From positions 1 to 57,514 of the forward strand of contig DROS01000048.1 in NCBI GenBank assembly GCA_011321815.1: a stretch of 57,514 nt of DNA, in the 5' to 3' direction. Shown piece by piece: positions 1 through 9,208 of this stretch. The notes beneath the pieces are model-generated. The model was not told the DNA's origin and searched no databases. It saw only the letters and a program-made list of their open reading frames with translations. Origin of the DNA: Gammaproteobacteria bacterium. Its GTDB lineage: Bacteria; Pseudomonadota; Gammaproteobacteria; SZUA-152. Every line of letters starts with the position of its first letter. Positions within the stretch are counted from its first letter, which is position 1. A program made the position numbers and the translations under genes.

Positions 1-57
1 AAAAGAGGGGAGGTTAATACTGGTTTTTCCGGGTTGATTCAGTTTACATGCAAATAC

Positions 58-687
58 TCACTCCTCTGTCCGTGCGCGTTCCTGCAGGAACATGAGAATC
101 TGTTGAAGTGTTGCTTCGTCTGGAATCGAGCGCCCCATGATATTCATGTTACGTTGCATACGACCCTCTACGCCGATCCATTCGATGGCCGTGTGTTGAC
201 GAGGGTCGGGCAGGGCATGGCAGCGGGAGCAGGTGGCCGCGAAAGCCTGCCCGGCGGCAGTATTGTCCAGCGCGGGGAATTGCGCGGGATCTATGGCCTT
301 TTGGGCATGGCGTTGCAGATAGTCGCGCAGAGTGCGTTGTTCGGCGATGGAGGGGGTATCAATGCGGCCCATCATCATGCTCATCATACCGCCGCTCATG
401 TGGTCCATGCGCTTGAGCATACGTGCCAGTACCGCAGGCCATTCCTCAGTGGTGTGACGCCCCGGCCCTGGCAGAAGATGACATTGTGTGCAGTAACGCT
501 GCAACAGTTTTGCACCCGTGGATTGTGCTTCGGGCAGCAGTTCCGGTGGGAGTCCCGGTGGCAGTATTTCCTGCATGCCGTCTTGCATCATGCCGCGCAT
601 GCCGCCACTCATCCCGCTGGCGGTAATGACGCCCCCGAGCAAGAGCAATGCCCCGGCAATAAAGAAATAAGATCTACGTAGTTGCAT
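58..687 (-). CDS. Diheme, Met-rich c-type cytochrome
   Basis: A 209-residue exported protein with an N-terminal hydrophobic signal segment (about residues 5-25) and two haem-binding CxxCH motifs, CTQCH and CSRCH. Each motif is followed by a similar block (H-T-x-E-W, then a R-M-x-x-M stretch), so the protein looks like a duplicated monohaem domain. A Met-rich run (GGMMSMMMG) lies between the two. It probably carries electrons in the periplasm; Met residues could be axial ligands or bind copper, which is inference. The ATG at 687 is chosen because AGGAG lies 5 bases upstream; the GTG at 693 overlaps that ribosome site. It follows the SHOCT gene by 26 bases on the same strand, so the two probably form an operon. 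Confidence 0.8.
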   Translation of the reverse strand: MQLRRSYFFIAGALLLLGGVITASGMSGGMRGMMQDGMQEILPPGLPPELLPEAQSTGAKLLQRYCTQCHLLPGPGRHTTEEWPAVLARMLKRMDHMSGGMMSMMMGRIDTPSIAEQRTLRDYLQRHAQKAIDPAQFPALDNTAAGQAFAATCSRCHALPDPRQHTAIEWIGVEGRMQRNMNIMGRSIPDEATLQQILMFLQERARTEE

Positions 688-713
688 GGTCACTCCTGTG
701 TGTTGTGACGAAT

Positions 714-953
714 TTATTGTTCAAGATCACGTCGCTTCCGCTGGAATTCCTGTTCATCGATTTCACCGCGGGCGTAACGTTCTTTGAGGATATCCAACGC
801 GGTCTTTTGTTCGGGCAGACCGGTGTTTTTACCATTGCCAGTCAGCCACCTGACAACAGCCACGATGCCAAAGATGATCAGTCCCCAAAACAGGATCATG
901 AACAAGCCGCCAAAACCCATGCTCCAACCCAGGTACTCTGTGTCATTCATCAT
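714..953 (-). CDS. Small SHOCT-domain membrane protein
   Basis: A 79-residue protein with one strong transmembrane segment (GGLFMILFWGLIIFGIVAVV) followed by a short linker and a C-terminal SHOCT motif (LDILKERYARGEIDEQEFQ). SHOCT domains are short helical oligomerisation or targeting modules found at the ends of membrane proteins; the specific role here is unknown. An AAAGGAG site about 10 bases upstream supports the ATG pair at 953/950 rather than the upstream ATG at 977. It is the first gene of a probable two-gene unit with the diheme cytochrome, so it may help anchor or assemble that cytochrome (inference from context only). Confidence 0.75.
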   Translation of the reverse strand: MMNDTEYLGWSMGFGGLFMILFWGLIIFGIVAVVRWLTGNGKNTGLPEQKTALDILKERYARGEIDEQEFQRKRRDLEQ

Positions 954-1464
954 TTGTTGGTTACTCCTTTTCTCCAAGTTACACTATTCAGGTTAGCTTG
1001 TTCAGAGAAATATACGAGGCAGTTGTCAGTAAAAAAACCGCTGAAACGGCATCTCAGTAGGTGGGTATAATTACGTAACGTGTCAGGTGGGTATATTGAT
1101 AGTGCTTGCCAATGATAAAAAACATAACGGTGAATAGTGGGTTTTAAAAATATTCGAATGCATGACGGTATCAGCCCAGCCAGCACAAATTGGACAACTC
1201 TTTCCGGCGGAATATTCACGATGCGGGCAATGGCTGTTGTCTTTGTTAAAAACGATACTGATGGCAGGTGCTTTGGATGACGTCGCGGCGGAGCCCACAG
1301 CAGTGACCGAAGGGTGGGGCGTTACGTCCGGCGACAGCGTCACTCGCCGCTAAATTCACAATATGCTAATATTACCTTCCTTTTTCAGCATTTTCTGATG
1401 GAGTACCGGGCTCGCTTGAGGCCCGTTCGCAAATAAATGCCAACCATTACACACTGGAGTTTTC
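954..1464. other. Gene-poor divergent region with an 11-bp direct repeat
   Basis: About 510 bases separate the SHOCT gene (minus) from icd (plus). AGGTGGGTATA occurs twice (1059-1069 and 1085-1095, 26 bases apart) with the palindrome TTACGTAA (1071-1078) between the copies. Open frames exist on both strands but lack convincing ribosome sites or family resemblance. Promoters for both flanking genes must lie here; I could not fix a confident -35/-10 pair. Confidence 0.4.
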
Positions 1465-2721
1465 ATGAGTTTTGATAAAATTACAGCCCCCGCCGATGGC
1501 GAAAAAATCAGCGTCAATGCCGATAATTCCCTGAATGTGCCTGATCGGCCTATTGTGCCGTTCATCGAGGGAGATGGCATCGGTGTGGATGTTACTCCGG
1601 CGATGAAGACCGTGGTGAATGCAGCGGTGGCCAAGGCCTACGGTGGCGCTAAATCGGTTGCGTGGATGGAAGTATTTGCGGGTGAAAAGGCCAATAAACG
1701 CTATGGTGGTGATGTGTGGTTGCCAGAGGAAACCTTGCAGGCAGTGAAGGACTATGTGGTATCCATCAAAGGACCATTGACCACACCGGTAGGCGGGGGG
1801 ATTCGTTCCCTGAATGTGGCGTTGCGTCAACAGCTGGATCTGTACGTATGCCTGCGCCCGGTGCGTTACTACGCAGGGACCCCCAGTCCGCTGAAACAGC
1901 CGGAGCTGACTGATATGGTGATTTTCCGCGAAAACTCCGAGGACATTTACGCAGGCATTGAATACGCCGAGGGTACGCCGGAGGTGAAAAAGCTCATTGA
2001 TTTTCTGCAAAGTGAGATGGGCACCACCAAGATTCGTTTTCCCGAGTGCTCGGGCATTGGTATCAAACCTGTATCGCGCGATGGCACCTGGCGTCTGGTG
2101 CGCAAGGCTATCCAATATACTATTGATAATGACCGTGCCTCGTTGACTCTGGTGCACAAGGGCAACATTATGAAATTCACCGAGGGTGCTTTCAAGGAAT
2201 GGGGCTATGAGCTGGCCAAAGCCGAGTTTGGCGCGGTGGAGATTGACGGTGGACCATGGTGCAGCTTCAAGAACCCCAATACTGGCAAGGAAATTATAAT
2301 CAAAGACGTGATTGCCGATGCCTTTTTGCAGCAGATTCTGTTGCGCCCGGCGGAATATGATGTGATCGCCACACTGAACCTCAACGGTGATTACGTGTCT
2401 GATGCTTTGGCGGCCCAGGTGGGTGGTATTGGCATTGCGCCGGGTGCTAACCTTTCCGACACGGTGGCGATGTTTGAAGCCACCCACGGTACTGCTCCCA
2501 AGTATGCGGGCAAGGATCAGGTGAACCCTGGCTCACTGATCCTTTCTGCGGAAATGATGCTGCGGCATATGGGCTGGTTTGAAGCGGCCGATCTGATCAT
2601 TAAGGGTGTGTCTGGTGCGATTCAGGCCAGGACGGTAACCTATGATCTGGAGCGCCTGATGAATGATGCGACGCTGGTAAGCTGTTCCGGTTTTGCGGAT
2701 GCGGTGGTGGATAATATGTAG
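1465..2721 (+). CDS. icd: NADP-dependent isocitrate dehydrogenase
   Basis: A 418-residue protein matching the E. coli-type homodimeric isocitrate dehydrogenase along its length. It oxidatively decarboxylates isocitrate to 2-oxoglutarate in the TCA cycle. The substrate-loop serine that AceK phosphorylates in E. coli (S113) is at S115 in [12 protein letters not shown]. The NADP-specificity residues are all kept, each shifted by +2: K346, Y347, Y393 and R397, so NADP rather than NAD is expected. The ATG at 1465 has GGAG about 6 bases upstream. It stands alone, 146 bases before clpS, with a hairpin between them. icd upstream of clpS-clpA is a common gammaproteobacterial order; the cspD gene often found between them is absent. 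Confidence 0.97.
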   Translation: MSFDKITAPADGEKISVNADNSLNVPDRPIVPFIEGDGIGVDVTPAMKTVVNAAVAKAYGGAKSVAWMEVFAGEKANKRYGGDVWLPEETLQAVKDYVVSIKGPLTTPVGGGIRSLNVALRQQLDLYVCLRPVRYYAGTPSPLKQPELTDMVIFRENSEDIYAGIEYAEGTPEVKKLIDFLQSEMGTTKIRFPECSGIGIKPVSRDGTWRLVRKAIQYTIDNDRASLTLVHKGNIMKFTEGAFKEWGYELAKAEFGAVEIDGGPWCSFKNPNTGKEIIIKDVIADAFLQQILLRPAEYDVIATLNLNGDYVSDALAAQVGGIGIAPGANLSDTVAMFEATHGTAPKYAGKDQVNPGSLILSAEMMLRHMGWFEAADLIIKGVSGAIQARTVTYDLERLMNDATLVSCSGFADAVVDNM

Positions 2722-2741
2722 TCAGCCCGGTGGCTGAGCAA

Positions 2742-2784
2742 GGAGCGTGCGCAGAATGGGTTGTACAAATTTTGCGCACTCTCC
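2742..2784 (+). terminator. Hairpin after icd
   Basis: A 12-bp inverted repeat with one mismatch (GGAGCGTGCGCA at 2742-2753 and TGCGCACTCTCC at 2773-2784, 19-base loop) lies just after the icd stop. A second stem, GAGGGC/GCCCTC (2793-2822), follows. Neither has a good T-run, so these may be weak terminators or mRNA-stabilising structures. Confidence 0.4.
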
Positions 2785-2867
2785 TGAGTGCCGAGGGCTT
2801 GTTTTAAGCTGTTTCTGCCCTCAGTTTGGAGATAAAGTCATTTTTTGCTTGAATTAGAATTGAGCCT

Positions 2868-3188
2868 ATGGGAAACAAGGAAACACATCGTGACGATGGT
2901 CTGGCGGTACAGGAATCACGTCCAAAGCTGAAAAAACCACCGATGTATCAGGTGGTATTGATGAATGACGATTTTACACCGATGGAGTTTGTGGTGCTGA
3001 TTCTGGAACGGTTTTTTTCCAAGGACCGCGCCCAGGCGACACGCATCATGTTGCAGGTGCATACCAATGGCAAAGGGTTGTGTGGCGTCTTTGTACGGGA
3101 GATTGCCGAAACCAAGGTGGCGCAGGTTAATGAGTATGCGCGCAGCCATAACCACCCCCTTTTGTGCGAAATGGAACAAGCCGGTTAA
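2868..3188 (+). CDS. clpS: ClpS, ClpA adaptor for N-degron substrates
   Basis: A 106-residue adaptor. A flexible N-terminal tail (about 25 residues) precedes the ClpS core, with [20 protein letters not shown] containing the [10 protein letters not shown] residues that form the binding pocket for destabilising N-terminal residues (Leu, Phe, Tyr, Trp). ClpS delivers such proteins to ClpAP in the cytoplasm. It lies 82 bases before clpA on the same strand, the standard pairing. The two transferases that create N-terminal Leu/Phe degrons (bpt, aat) are about 3 kb downstream on the opposite strand. Confidence 0.97.
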   Translation: MGNKETHRDDGLAVQESRPKLKKPPMYQVVLMNDDFTPMEFVVLILERFFSKDRAQATRIMLQVHTNGKGLCGVFVREIAETKVAQVNEYARSHNHPLLCEMEQAG

Positions 3189-3270
3189 CGTGGGCCTAAA
3201 GTGAGCCCGGTTTAGACCGAAGAAAGAGGTAGGGCTGTATTCTCCCACCTGTAAATTTGAGGTAGCTTAT

Positions 3271-5538
3271 ATGTTAAGCCACGAATTGGAAGTAACCCTC
3301 AACCTTGCTTTTAAAGAAGCGCGTGATTTGCGTCATGAGTTCATGACGGTTGAGCACTTGTTGCTTGCCTTGATTGATAACCCCACCAGCAATAGCGCGC
3401 TGCACGCTTGTGGTGCTGATGTTGATGAGCTGAAACGCGACCTCACTGAGTTTTTACACGAAACCACGCCCTTATTGCCAGAAGGCGATGAACGCGAAAT
3501 TCAGCCGACGCTGGGATTTCAGCGTGTGTTGCAACGCGCGGTTTTTCAGGTGCAATCCTCTGGCAGCAAAGAGGTTACCGGCGCCAACGTGTTGGTGGCC
3601 ATTTATAGCGAGCAGGAATCCCAGGCTGTTTATTTTCTCAGCAAGCAAAATGTCGCGCGACTCGATGTGGTGAATTACATTGCGCACGGCATTTCCAAAA
3701 TAGACGAAGGTGACGCGGAATCCCTTTCTGCTCCCGATGATGAGCATGATGGCGAAGCACCGGCCAAAAGTCCGCTGGAAAGTTATGCGACTAACTTGAA
3801 TCAGTTAGCCATGCAGGGCAGGATCGACCCGCTTATCGGCCGCAAGGATGAAGTTCAACGCACATTGCAGGTCCTGTGCCGCCGTCGTAAAAACAACCCG
3901 CTGTTTGTGGGTGAAGCCGGTGTGGGTAAAACCGCTTTGGCGGAAGGTTTGGCCAAACAGATTGTGGATGGTGATGTGCCCGAGATATTGGCCAACGGCG
4001 TTATCTATTCACTGGACCTGGGGGCGCTGCTGGCGGGCACCAAATACCGCGGTGATTTTGAAAAACGCCTGAAATCGGTGCTGGCGCAATTAAGAAAAGA
4101 AGAGGGCGCCATCCTCTTCATTGACGAAATTCACACCATTATTGGCGCGGGTGCTGCGTCCGGTGGCGCCATGGATGCCTCAAATCTGATCAAGCCGGTA
4201 TTGGCCTCGGGCGAGTTGAAATGTATCGGCTCCACGACTTATCAGGAATATCGTGGCATTTTTGAAAAAGACCGCGCCCTGGCGCGACGCTTTCAGAAGA
4301 TCGATTTGCCTGAACCCTCCATGGAAGAAACTGTGCAGATCCTTGAAGGGCTCAAATCCCGCTTTGAGGAGCATCACGAGGTGCGTTTTACACATCAGGC
4401 GCTACGTACAGCTTCTGAGCTGGCAACACGCTATATCAATGAACGCCATTTGCCGGATAAAGCCATTGATGTCATTGATGAGGCCGGCGCTATTCAGCGG
4501 CTGAACCCCCCGTCCAGACGCAAGAAAACCGTGGGAGTAAGGGATATTGAGGCGGTGGTTGCGAAAATGGCACGCATTCCACCCAAACAGGTTTCCAGTT
4601 CAGACAAAGAAAGTCTGCGTAATCTGGGGCGTGATCTTAAACTGGTGGTCTACGGACAGAACGATGCCGTGGACACTCTCGCCACCGCTATCAAAATGTC
4701 GCGCGCAGGTTTGGGCGTGGAAGACAAACCCATCGGCAGTTTCCTGTTTGCCGGACCTACCGGCGTGGGCAAAACCGAAGTCACCCGTCAGTTGGCGAAA
4801 ATCATGGGTATCGAGCTGCTGCGTTTTGATATGTCTGAATACATGGAACGGCACACCGTGTCACGACTCATTGGCGCGCCTCCGGGTTATGTCGGCTTTG
4901 ATCAGGGCGGTCTGCTGACGGAAGAAATCAACAAACACCCTCACGCGGTGGTGTTGCTGGACGAAATCGAAAAGGCGCACCCCGATGTGTTTAACCTGTT
5001 GTTGCAGGTGATGGATCATGGCTCACTGACTGATACCAATGGTCGCAAGGCAGACTTCCGCAACGTGATACTGGTTATGACCACCAATGCCGGTGCGGAT
5101 GCCATGAGCCGACCGAGTATCGGCTTTACTCAGCAGGATCATTCGACGGACAGTCTGGAAGCCATCAAACGCACGTTCACACCGGAATTCCGCAACCGGT
5201 TGGATGCTGTAATTCCTTTCAAACCACTGGATCATGTGACCATTTCACATGTGGTAGACAAGTTTCTGTTTGAACTGGAAACTCAGCTGGAAGATAAAAA
5301 GGTGGAATTGGTGGTGGACTCTGCTGCGCGTGCCTGGTTGGCCGAAAACGGTTACGACGAAAAAATGGGCGCCCGGCCCATGGCCCGGGTGATTCAGGAG
5401 CGTATCAAAAAACCGCTGGCCGAAGAGCTGTTATTTGGTTGTCTGGCCAATGGCGGGCTGGTGAAAGTCTCCACTGATGAAAAAGGTCTGACCTTTGTCA
5501 TCAATGAAGATGAACTCGTTACTGAAGAAGTGTCGTAA
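3271..5538 (+). CDS. clpA: ClpA, ATPase subunit of the ClpAP protease
   Basis: A 755-residue, two-ring AAA+ unfoldase. The N-terminal Clp repeat domain (about residues 1-145) binds ClpS. The first ATPase module has Walker A GEAGVGKT near residue 214 and Walker B ILFIDEIH; the second has GPTGVGKT near residue 495 and [14 protein letters not shown]. The length is normal for ClpA (about 750) and there is no middle coiled-coil domain, which separates it from ClpB. It unfolds substrates and feeds them to ClpP, which is not in this window. It converges with infA, whose stop is 58 bases away. Confidence 0.97.
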   Translation: MLSHELEVTLNLAFKEARDLRHEFMTVEHLLLALIDNPTSNSALHACGADVDELKRDLTEFLHETTPLLPEGDEREIQPTLGFQRVLQRAVFQVQSSGSKEVTGANVLVAIYSEQESQAVYFLSKQNVARLDVVNYIAHGISKIDEGDAESLSAPDDEHDGEAPAKSPLESYATNLNQLAMQGRIDPLIGRKDEVQRTLQVLCRRRKNNPLFVGEAGVGKTALAEGLAKQIVDGDVPEILANGVIYSLDLGALLAGTKYRGDFEKRLKSVLAQLRKEEGAILFIDEIHTIIGAGAASGGAMDASNLIKPVLASGELKCIGSTTYQEYRGIFEKDRALARRFQKIDLPEPSMEETVQILEGLKSRFEEHHEVRFTHQALRTASELATRYINERHLPDKAIDVIDEAGAIQRLNPPSRRKKTVGVRDIEAVVAKMARIPPKQVSSSDKESLRNLGRDLKLVVYGQNDAVDTLATAIKMSRAGLGVEDKPIGSFLFAGPTGVGKTEVTRQLAKIMGIELLRFDMSEYMERHTVSRLIGAPPGYVGFDQGGLLTEEINKHPHAVVLLDEIEKAHPDVFNLLLQVMDHGSLTDTNGRKADFRNVILVMTTNAGADAMSRPSIGFTQQDHSTDSLEAIKRTFTPEFRNRLDAVIPFKPLDHVTISHVVDKFLFELETQLEDKKVELVVDSAARAWLAENGYDEKMGARPMARVIQERIKKPLAEELLFGCLANGGLVKVSTDEKGLTFVINEDELVTEEVS

Positions 5539-5596
5539 ACAGATGATTGCCCCGGGCCGTTGTCAGCGCGGGGTAATGAAGGGGTGCACTGCTTTC

Positions 5597-5815
5597 TTAA
5601 CGGGCGCGGAACGTGATACGGCCTTTGGATAAATCGTAAGGGGTCAACTGCACAGTGACCTTGTCACCGGTGAGGATGCGAATGTAATGCTTGCGCATCT
5701 TCCCGGAGATATGCGCGGTGACCACATGGCCGTTTTCTAATTCCACGCGGAACATGGTATTGGGTAAGGTTTCCGTTACCGTGCCTTCCATTTCAATGCT
5801 TTCTTCTTTTGCCAT
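5597..5815 (-). CDS. infA: Translation initiation factor IF-1
   Basis: A 72-residue S1/OB-fold protein beginning [13 protein letters not shown] and ending [10 protein letters not shown], the normal IF-1 length and sequence. It binds the 30S A site during initiation. The open frame extends upstream, but the ATG at 5815 matches the universal IF-1 start. A good sigma-70-like promoter lies about 85 bases upstream. Its place between clpA and bpt/aat is typical in Gammaproteobacteria. Confidence 0.98.
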   Translation of the reverse strand: MAKEESIEMEGTVTETLPNTMFRVELENGHVVTAHISGKMRKHYIRILTGDKVTVQLTPYDLSKGRITFRAR

Positions 5816-5898
5816 TTCTGTTGCAACACTCTTGGTGATCTTACGGATTGAGTCGGTGGATAGAGAGCAAATGCCGGGGCACGCCAAATCCACGCGGC

Positions 5899-5927
5899 AT
5901 AATGCCCTAAAATGGCCCAAGATTCAA
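5899..5927 (-). promoter_or_regulatory. Candidate infA promoter
   Basis: On the minus strand, TTGAAT (5927-5922) and CATTAT (5904-5899) are separated by 17 bases, a good sigma-70 arrangement placed about 84 bases before the infA ATG. Confidence 0.55.
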
Positions 5928-5951
5928 AAAATAAACGCTGTAAAATAGACA

Positions 5952-5984
5952 TAAAAAAAACAGAGGCCATGTTGCCTCTGTTTT
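5952..5984 (-). terminator. Rho-independent terminator of the 78-residue gene
   Basis: On the minus strand AACAGAGGC and GCCTCTGTT form a perfect 9-bp stem with a 6-base loop, followed by a run of eight T. It sits 25 bases after the stop of the gene at 6009-6245 and just upstream of the infA promoter, insulating the two. Confidence 0.85.
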
Positions 5985-6008
5985 GCGTTTGTTCTTTGTC
6001 TTTGTTAT

Positions 6009-6245
6009 TCAGGAGTTAACGGCCTGTTTCCAGGGCTCGGAGAACCAGGCCACCGATGGGTGTACAGAGTCTTGTGAAATCACCAGTTCCATGCCCAGCA
6101 GAGAGGTGACAGCGTCAAAATCATTGGGATTGTCCAATTGCTGTTTCAGGCATTCAAGGTGGGCATAATTCATATACAGGGTGTTCGGGCTGTATCCGTG
6201 TTCTTTTTCAAACTGCTGGCTGACGTTATAGATAAAACTCAACAT
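6009..6245 (-). CDS. Small conserved-looking protein of unknown function
   Basis: A 78-residue soluble acidic protein with no signal peptide, membrane segment or recognised motif. A GGGG-containing purine stretch about 8 bases upstream supports the ATG at 6245, and a strong terminator follows the stop, so it is very probably a real transcribed gene. It lies between infA and bpt on the same strand, 153 bases after bpt. I do not recognise the family and assign no function. Confidence 0.6.
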   Translation of the reverse strand: MLSFIYNVSQQFEKEHGYSPNTLYMNYAHLECLKQQLDNPNDFDAVTSLLGMELVISQDSVHPSVAWFSEPWKQAVNS

Positions 6246-6398
6246 GATGTGCCCCTTTTTGTTTAAGGAACCGCTACGACTAGCCCCAATTTTGTTGGCC
6301 TCTGTGTGAGTAAAAAGATGTTTTCACGCAGCGGCTGCTCTTATTTTGGGTTATCGTCCAGCATAGAAATCGCTGAATAGTTTATTTGTGTCGGGGAT

Positions 6399-7226
6399 TT
6401 AAGCCGAAGTGGAGAAGGGGCGGTCATAATGACTGCTGCCCCTTGATGAGGAGGGTAACGGTAACGCTTGTGTTTTGTCGTAACGTTGCCAGCATCCTTT
6501 CTGGAACAGTTCGATGGGCCGGTACTCTTGTTTGTACAACATTTTCTGGCAGCTGCCGATCCAGTAACCGAGAAATAACCAGGGCAGTTGCCGACGCCGG
6601 GTTTCGGTTATCTGCCACAGCAGGGTGTACCGTCCGAGGCTGATGGCGGAAAAATCCGGATCGAAGAAAGTGTATACCGAGGACAGACCGCGAGTGAGCA
6701 CATCCTGCACGGCTACGGCGATGAGTTGGTTTTGCCAGCGGAATTGCACAAATTCAGTGTGCGACCAGTTGCAGCTGAGAAACGTCAGGTATTTTTCCGG
6801 GCTGGGGTTGTCCATGCCGCCGCCGGCATGGCGGTGGCTTATATATTTTTGGTACAGAGTGAAGGCCTCATCGTCAAAAGAAGCTTCTTTAATGCTGATG
6901 GAAAAATCCGGTGCCCTATTCAGGGTGCGGCGCTGATTGCGATTGGGCTGAAATGATACCACTGGCAATCGTGCTGGCACACAAGCCTGGCAGGCAGGGC
7001 AGCGTGGAGTGTAAACGTGACTGCCGCTGCGGCGAAAGCCGATTTCTGCCAGTGCGCTGTAGATATTGACGTCCATGGGGGCTTCGGGGTCGGCAAACAC
7101 GGTGACTGCTGACTCCCCGCTGAGATAGGCGCAGTCATGTGTGGTGCTGGCAAAAAAGGCCAGATCGTTCGGGGGATGGCGGGGGGGAGATAAAGGAACC
7201 GTTCGGGCAGGTTTGTCTGTGCTCAT
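6399..7226 (-). CDS. bpt: Bpt, aspartate/glutamate leucyltransferase
   Basis: A 275-residue member of the bacterial arginyl-tRNA transferase-like (ATE/Bpt) family. Bpt enzymes transfer Leu from Leu-tRNA to proteins with N-terminal Asp or Glu, making them ClpS substrates. The N-terminal domain has the family Cys cluster (YTPRCPACQACVPARLPV), and the GNAT-like C-terminal half has YRPIELFQKG near the end. The ATG at 7226 overlaps the aat stop as ATGA, so the two genes are translationally coupled. Specificity for Leu rather than Arg is inferred from the bacterial family, not directly visible. Confidence 0.93.
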   Translation of the reverse strand: MSTDKPARTVPLSPPRHPPNDLAFFASTTHDCAYLSGESAVTVFADPEAPMDVNIYSALAEIGFRRSGSHVYTPRCPACQACVPARLPVVSFQPNRNQRRTLNRAPDFSISIKEASFDDEAFTLYQKYISHRHAGGGMDNPSPEKYLTFLSCNWSHTEFVQFRWQNQLIAVAVQDVLTRGLSSVYTFFDPDFSAISLGRYTLLWQITETRRRQLPWLFLGYWIGSCQKMLYKQEYRPIELFQKGCWQRYDKTQALPLPSSSRGSSHYDRPFSTSA

Positions 7227-7948
7227 GTTTGCACATTGTTTGTTGGCGCGAACCGCCATACCGGCCCTGGCTGCTCACAAAATGTGTTGAGCAAATCTGT
7301 AAATTGCTCACGATGGATGGTTTCTGCCCCCAGGCTTTCCAGGTGCCGGGAATGGATCTGGCAATCAATCACACCAAACCCCCAATGCGCCAGTTGTTGC
7401 GTCAACGTGACAAAGGCCACTTTGGAGGCATCGCTGCACCGTGTGAACATGGATTCACCAAAAAACACCTGGCCAATGGCGACCCCGTACAGGCCACCCG
7501 CCAACTGTCCGTTGTGCCAGCATTCCACCGAATGCGCACTCCCTTGCTTGTGTAATTGCTGGTAGGCCTGTTTTATATCGTGGGTAATCCAGGTGCCTGG
7601 TTGTGTCTCATAATCCCGCGGATGGCTACAGGCCTCGATGACATCGGTAAAGGCCTGATCAATGCTCACAGTGAAGGGTTGCTTGCGCAGGGTTTTACGC
7701 AGACTACGGGAGATTCTGAGCCGTTGTGGAAACAGGACAGCGCGTGGGTTAGGCGCCCACCATAAAATCGGTTGTCCTTCGTTGTACCAGGGGAAAATAC
7801 CCCGACGATAAGCCGCAAGCAGCCGCTGGGGTTTGAGATCACCACCAATGGCGAGCAGGCCATCGGGTTCATTTAGCGCAAGGCTAACATCCGGGAAGTC
7901 GAAGTTATTGTTTCTGGGGTCAACCCAGTAGGGGGCCAAGCCGCGCAT
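7223..7948 (-). CDS. aat: Aat, leucyl/phenylalanyl-tRNA-protein transferase
   Basis: A 241-residue enzyme that moves Leu or Phe from aminoacyl-tRNA to proteins with N-terminal Arg or Lys, converting secondary to primary degrons. Typical family segments are present: GGDLKPQRLLAAYRRGIFPWY shortened here to its core AYRRGIFPWY, WWAPNPRAVL, and GGLYGVAIGQVFFGESMF. It acts in the cytoplasm ahead of ClpS-ClpAP. It is the first gene of the aat-bpt unit and overlaps bpt by 4 bases. Its length is normal for the family (about 230-245). Confidence 0.97.
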   Translation of the reverse strand: MRGLAPYWVDPRNNNFDFPDVSLALNEPDGLLAIGGDLKPQRLLAAYRRGIFPWYNEGQPILWWAPNPRAVLFPQRLRISRSLRKTLRKQPFTVSIDQAFTDVIEACSHPRDYETQPGTWITHDIKQAYQQLHKQGSAHSVECWHNGQLAGGLYGVAIGQVFFGESMFTRCSDASKVAFVTLTQQLAHWGFGVIDCQIHSRHLESLGAETIHREQFTDLLNTFCEQPGPVWRFAPTNNVQT

Positions 7949-8052
7949 GACTATTCCTTGATTTCTTCGCTGGCTGAATATTCTATACGAGGCCGAGTGT
8001 AGCTTAAAGTACCGTTTTTTGTTGCATGCTCCTTGGCGGGTTTTATGCTGGA

Positions 8053-9192
8053 TTATTTATAGGGGGAGTGTTTGTGCAAGCTGTCGATGTAATGCTGCAC
8101 GCCTTGGGTTTCCTGCTGCAAAAAATCTGCAATGGCCGTGCGAAACTGTGGATTGGCAATCCAGTGGGCCGACCAGGTCGCTGTGGGCAAAAAACCACGG
8201 CTGATTTTATGTTCACCCTGGGCGCCGGGGTCAAAACATTGCAGACGGTGTTCAATGCAATATTCCAGCCCCTGATAATAACAGGCTTCAAAGTGCAGGT
8301 TTTGAAAATGTGCATCACAGCCCCAGTGGCGACCATAAAGTGTTGTGTCATCACGAAAGCAAATGGCACTGGCTACAGTGTTGCCATGCTGTTCGGCGAG
8401 CACAATGATAAGTTGTTGCGGTAGTGTGCGGCTGATTTCATGAAAAAAATCCAGGCTCAGAGTGGCGTAGCCGCTGAGCCGGTCAAAGGTGGAACGGTAA
8501 TGACGGTGTACGGTTTGCCATTGTGTATCGCTGAGTTCGTTGCCATACAAACGTTGTAAAGTGATACCGGCTTCCGCCACTGTACGCCGTTCGCGGCGGA
8601 TTTTTTTGCGTTTACTGGAGGTGAAACGCTCAAGGTAATCGTCAAAATCCCGGTAGCTGTCATTGCCAGGAAGGTTGTGCCAATGAAACTGGCAGCCCAG
8701 CCGTGGCAGCAATCCCTGTTGAGTCAGCTGTTGTAAATCATTTTGATGTGGAAACAGCCAGTGCTGGGAAGACACGTTATATTGCCTGGCGTGTTCCAGG
8801 GCGCATTGAATAAGTTGAGCGGAAATTTTATCGCGGTCTGCATCTGGTGTGATTAACAGTCGAGGTCCGCTGGCGGGTGTGTAAGGAATGGCAACAACCA
8901 GTTTGGGGTAATAATCCAGCCCATTGCGTTGGTAAGCTTCGGCCCAGGCCCAGTCAAAAACCAGTTCGCCATAAGAGTTGGTTTTCAGGTATTGGGGTAC
9001 AGCACCCAACAGTTTTTTGTCTTCGTAAAGCAGAATATGCTGTGGCGTCCAACCCGTTGCTTCGCCAACGCACTGATGTTTTTCCAGGGCACTAAGGAAT
9101 TCGTGGCGCAAAAAAGGCGCCTGTGTTCCATCCAGTGCATTCCATTGGTGACTTGAAACTTCATCCAGGCTGCCGATAATAGTGCTGTGCAT
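8053..9192 (-). CDS. Predicted N-acyltransferase (COG3146-like, GNAT fold)
   Basis: A 379-residue soluble protein resembling the COG3146 predicted N-acyltransferases, which carry a FemAB/GNAT-like double domain. Seen features are the N-terminal PFLRHEFLSALE, the middle ELVFDWAWAEAYQRNGLDYYPKLV, and the basic stretch SKRKKIRRERR, all typical of the family. The substrate is not established; an amino-acid or peptide acceptor is possible. The start at 9192 is preferred over the frame opening at 9222, which runs into the neighbouring inverted-repeat element. It is 104 bases after the aat start on the same strand and may not share its transcript. Confidence 0.75.
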   Translation of the reverse strand: MHSTIIGSLDEVSSHQWNALDGTQAPFLRHEFLSALEKHQCVGEATGWTPQHILLYEDKKLLGAVPQYLKTNSYGELVFDWAWAEAYQRNGLDYYPKLVVAIPYTPASGPRLLITPDADRDKISAQLIQCALEHARQYNVSSQHWLFPHQNDLQQLTQQGLLPRLGCQFHWHNLPGNDSYRDFDDYLERFTSSKRKKIRRERRTVAEAGITLQRLYGNELSDTQWQTVHRHYRSTFDRLSGYATLSLDFFHEISRTLPQQLIIVLAEQHGNTVASAICFRDDTTLYGRHWGCDAHFQNLHFEACYYQGLEYCIEHRLQCFDPGAQGEHKISRGFLPTATWSAHWIANPQFRTAIADFLQQETQGVQHYIDSLHKHSPYK

Positions 9193-9208
9193 GGCTGCAC
9201 TGTACACT

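Noticed and set aside
34-681. 215-residue frame antisense to the diheme cytochrome
   Set aside because: The cytochrome has two CxxCH motifs, a signal peptide and a ribosome site; the opposite frame is a shadow.
1083-1343. Minus-strand frame with a zinc-ribbon-like stretch (CPHREYSAGKSCPIC)
   Set aside because: Only one CxxC is complete, the GTG start has a weak ribosome site, and the rest does not look like protein. Not listed as a gene.
1447-2487. Long open frame antisense to icd
   Set aside because: It mirrors the icd codons and has no family resemblance; icd is certain.
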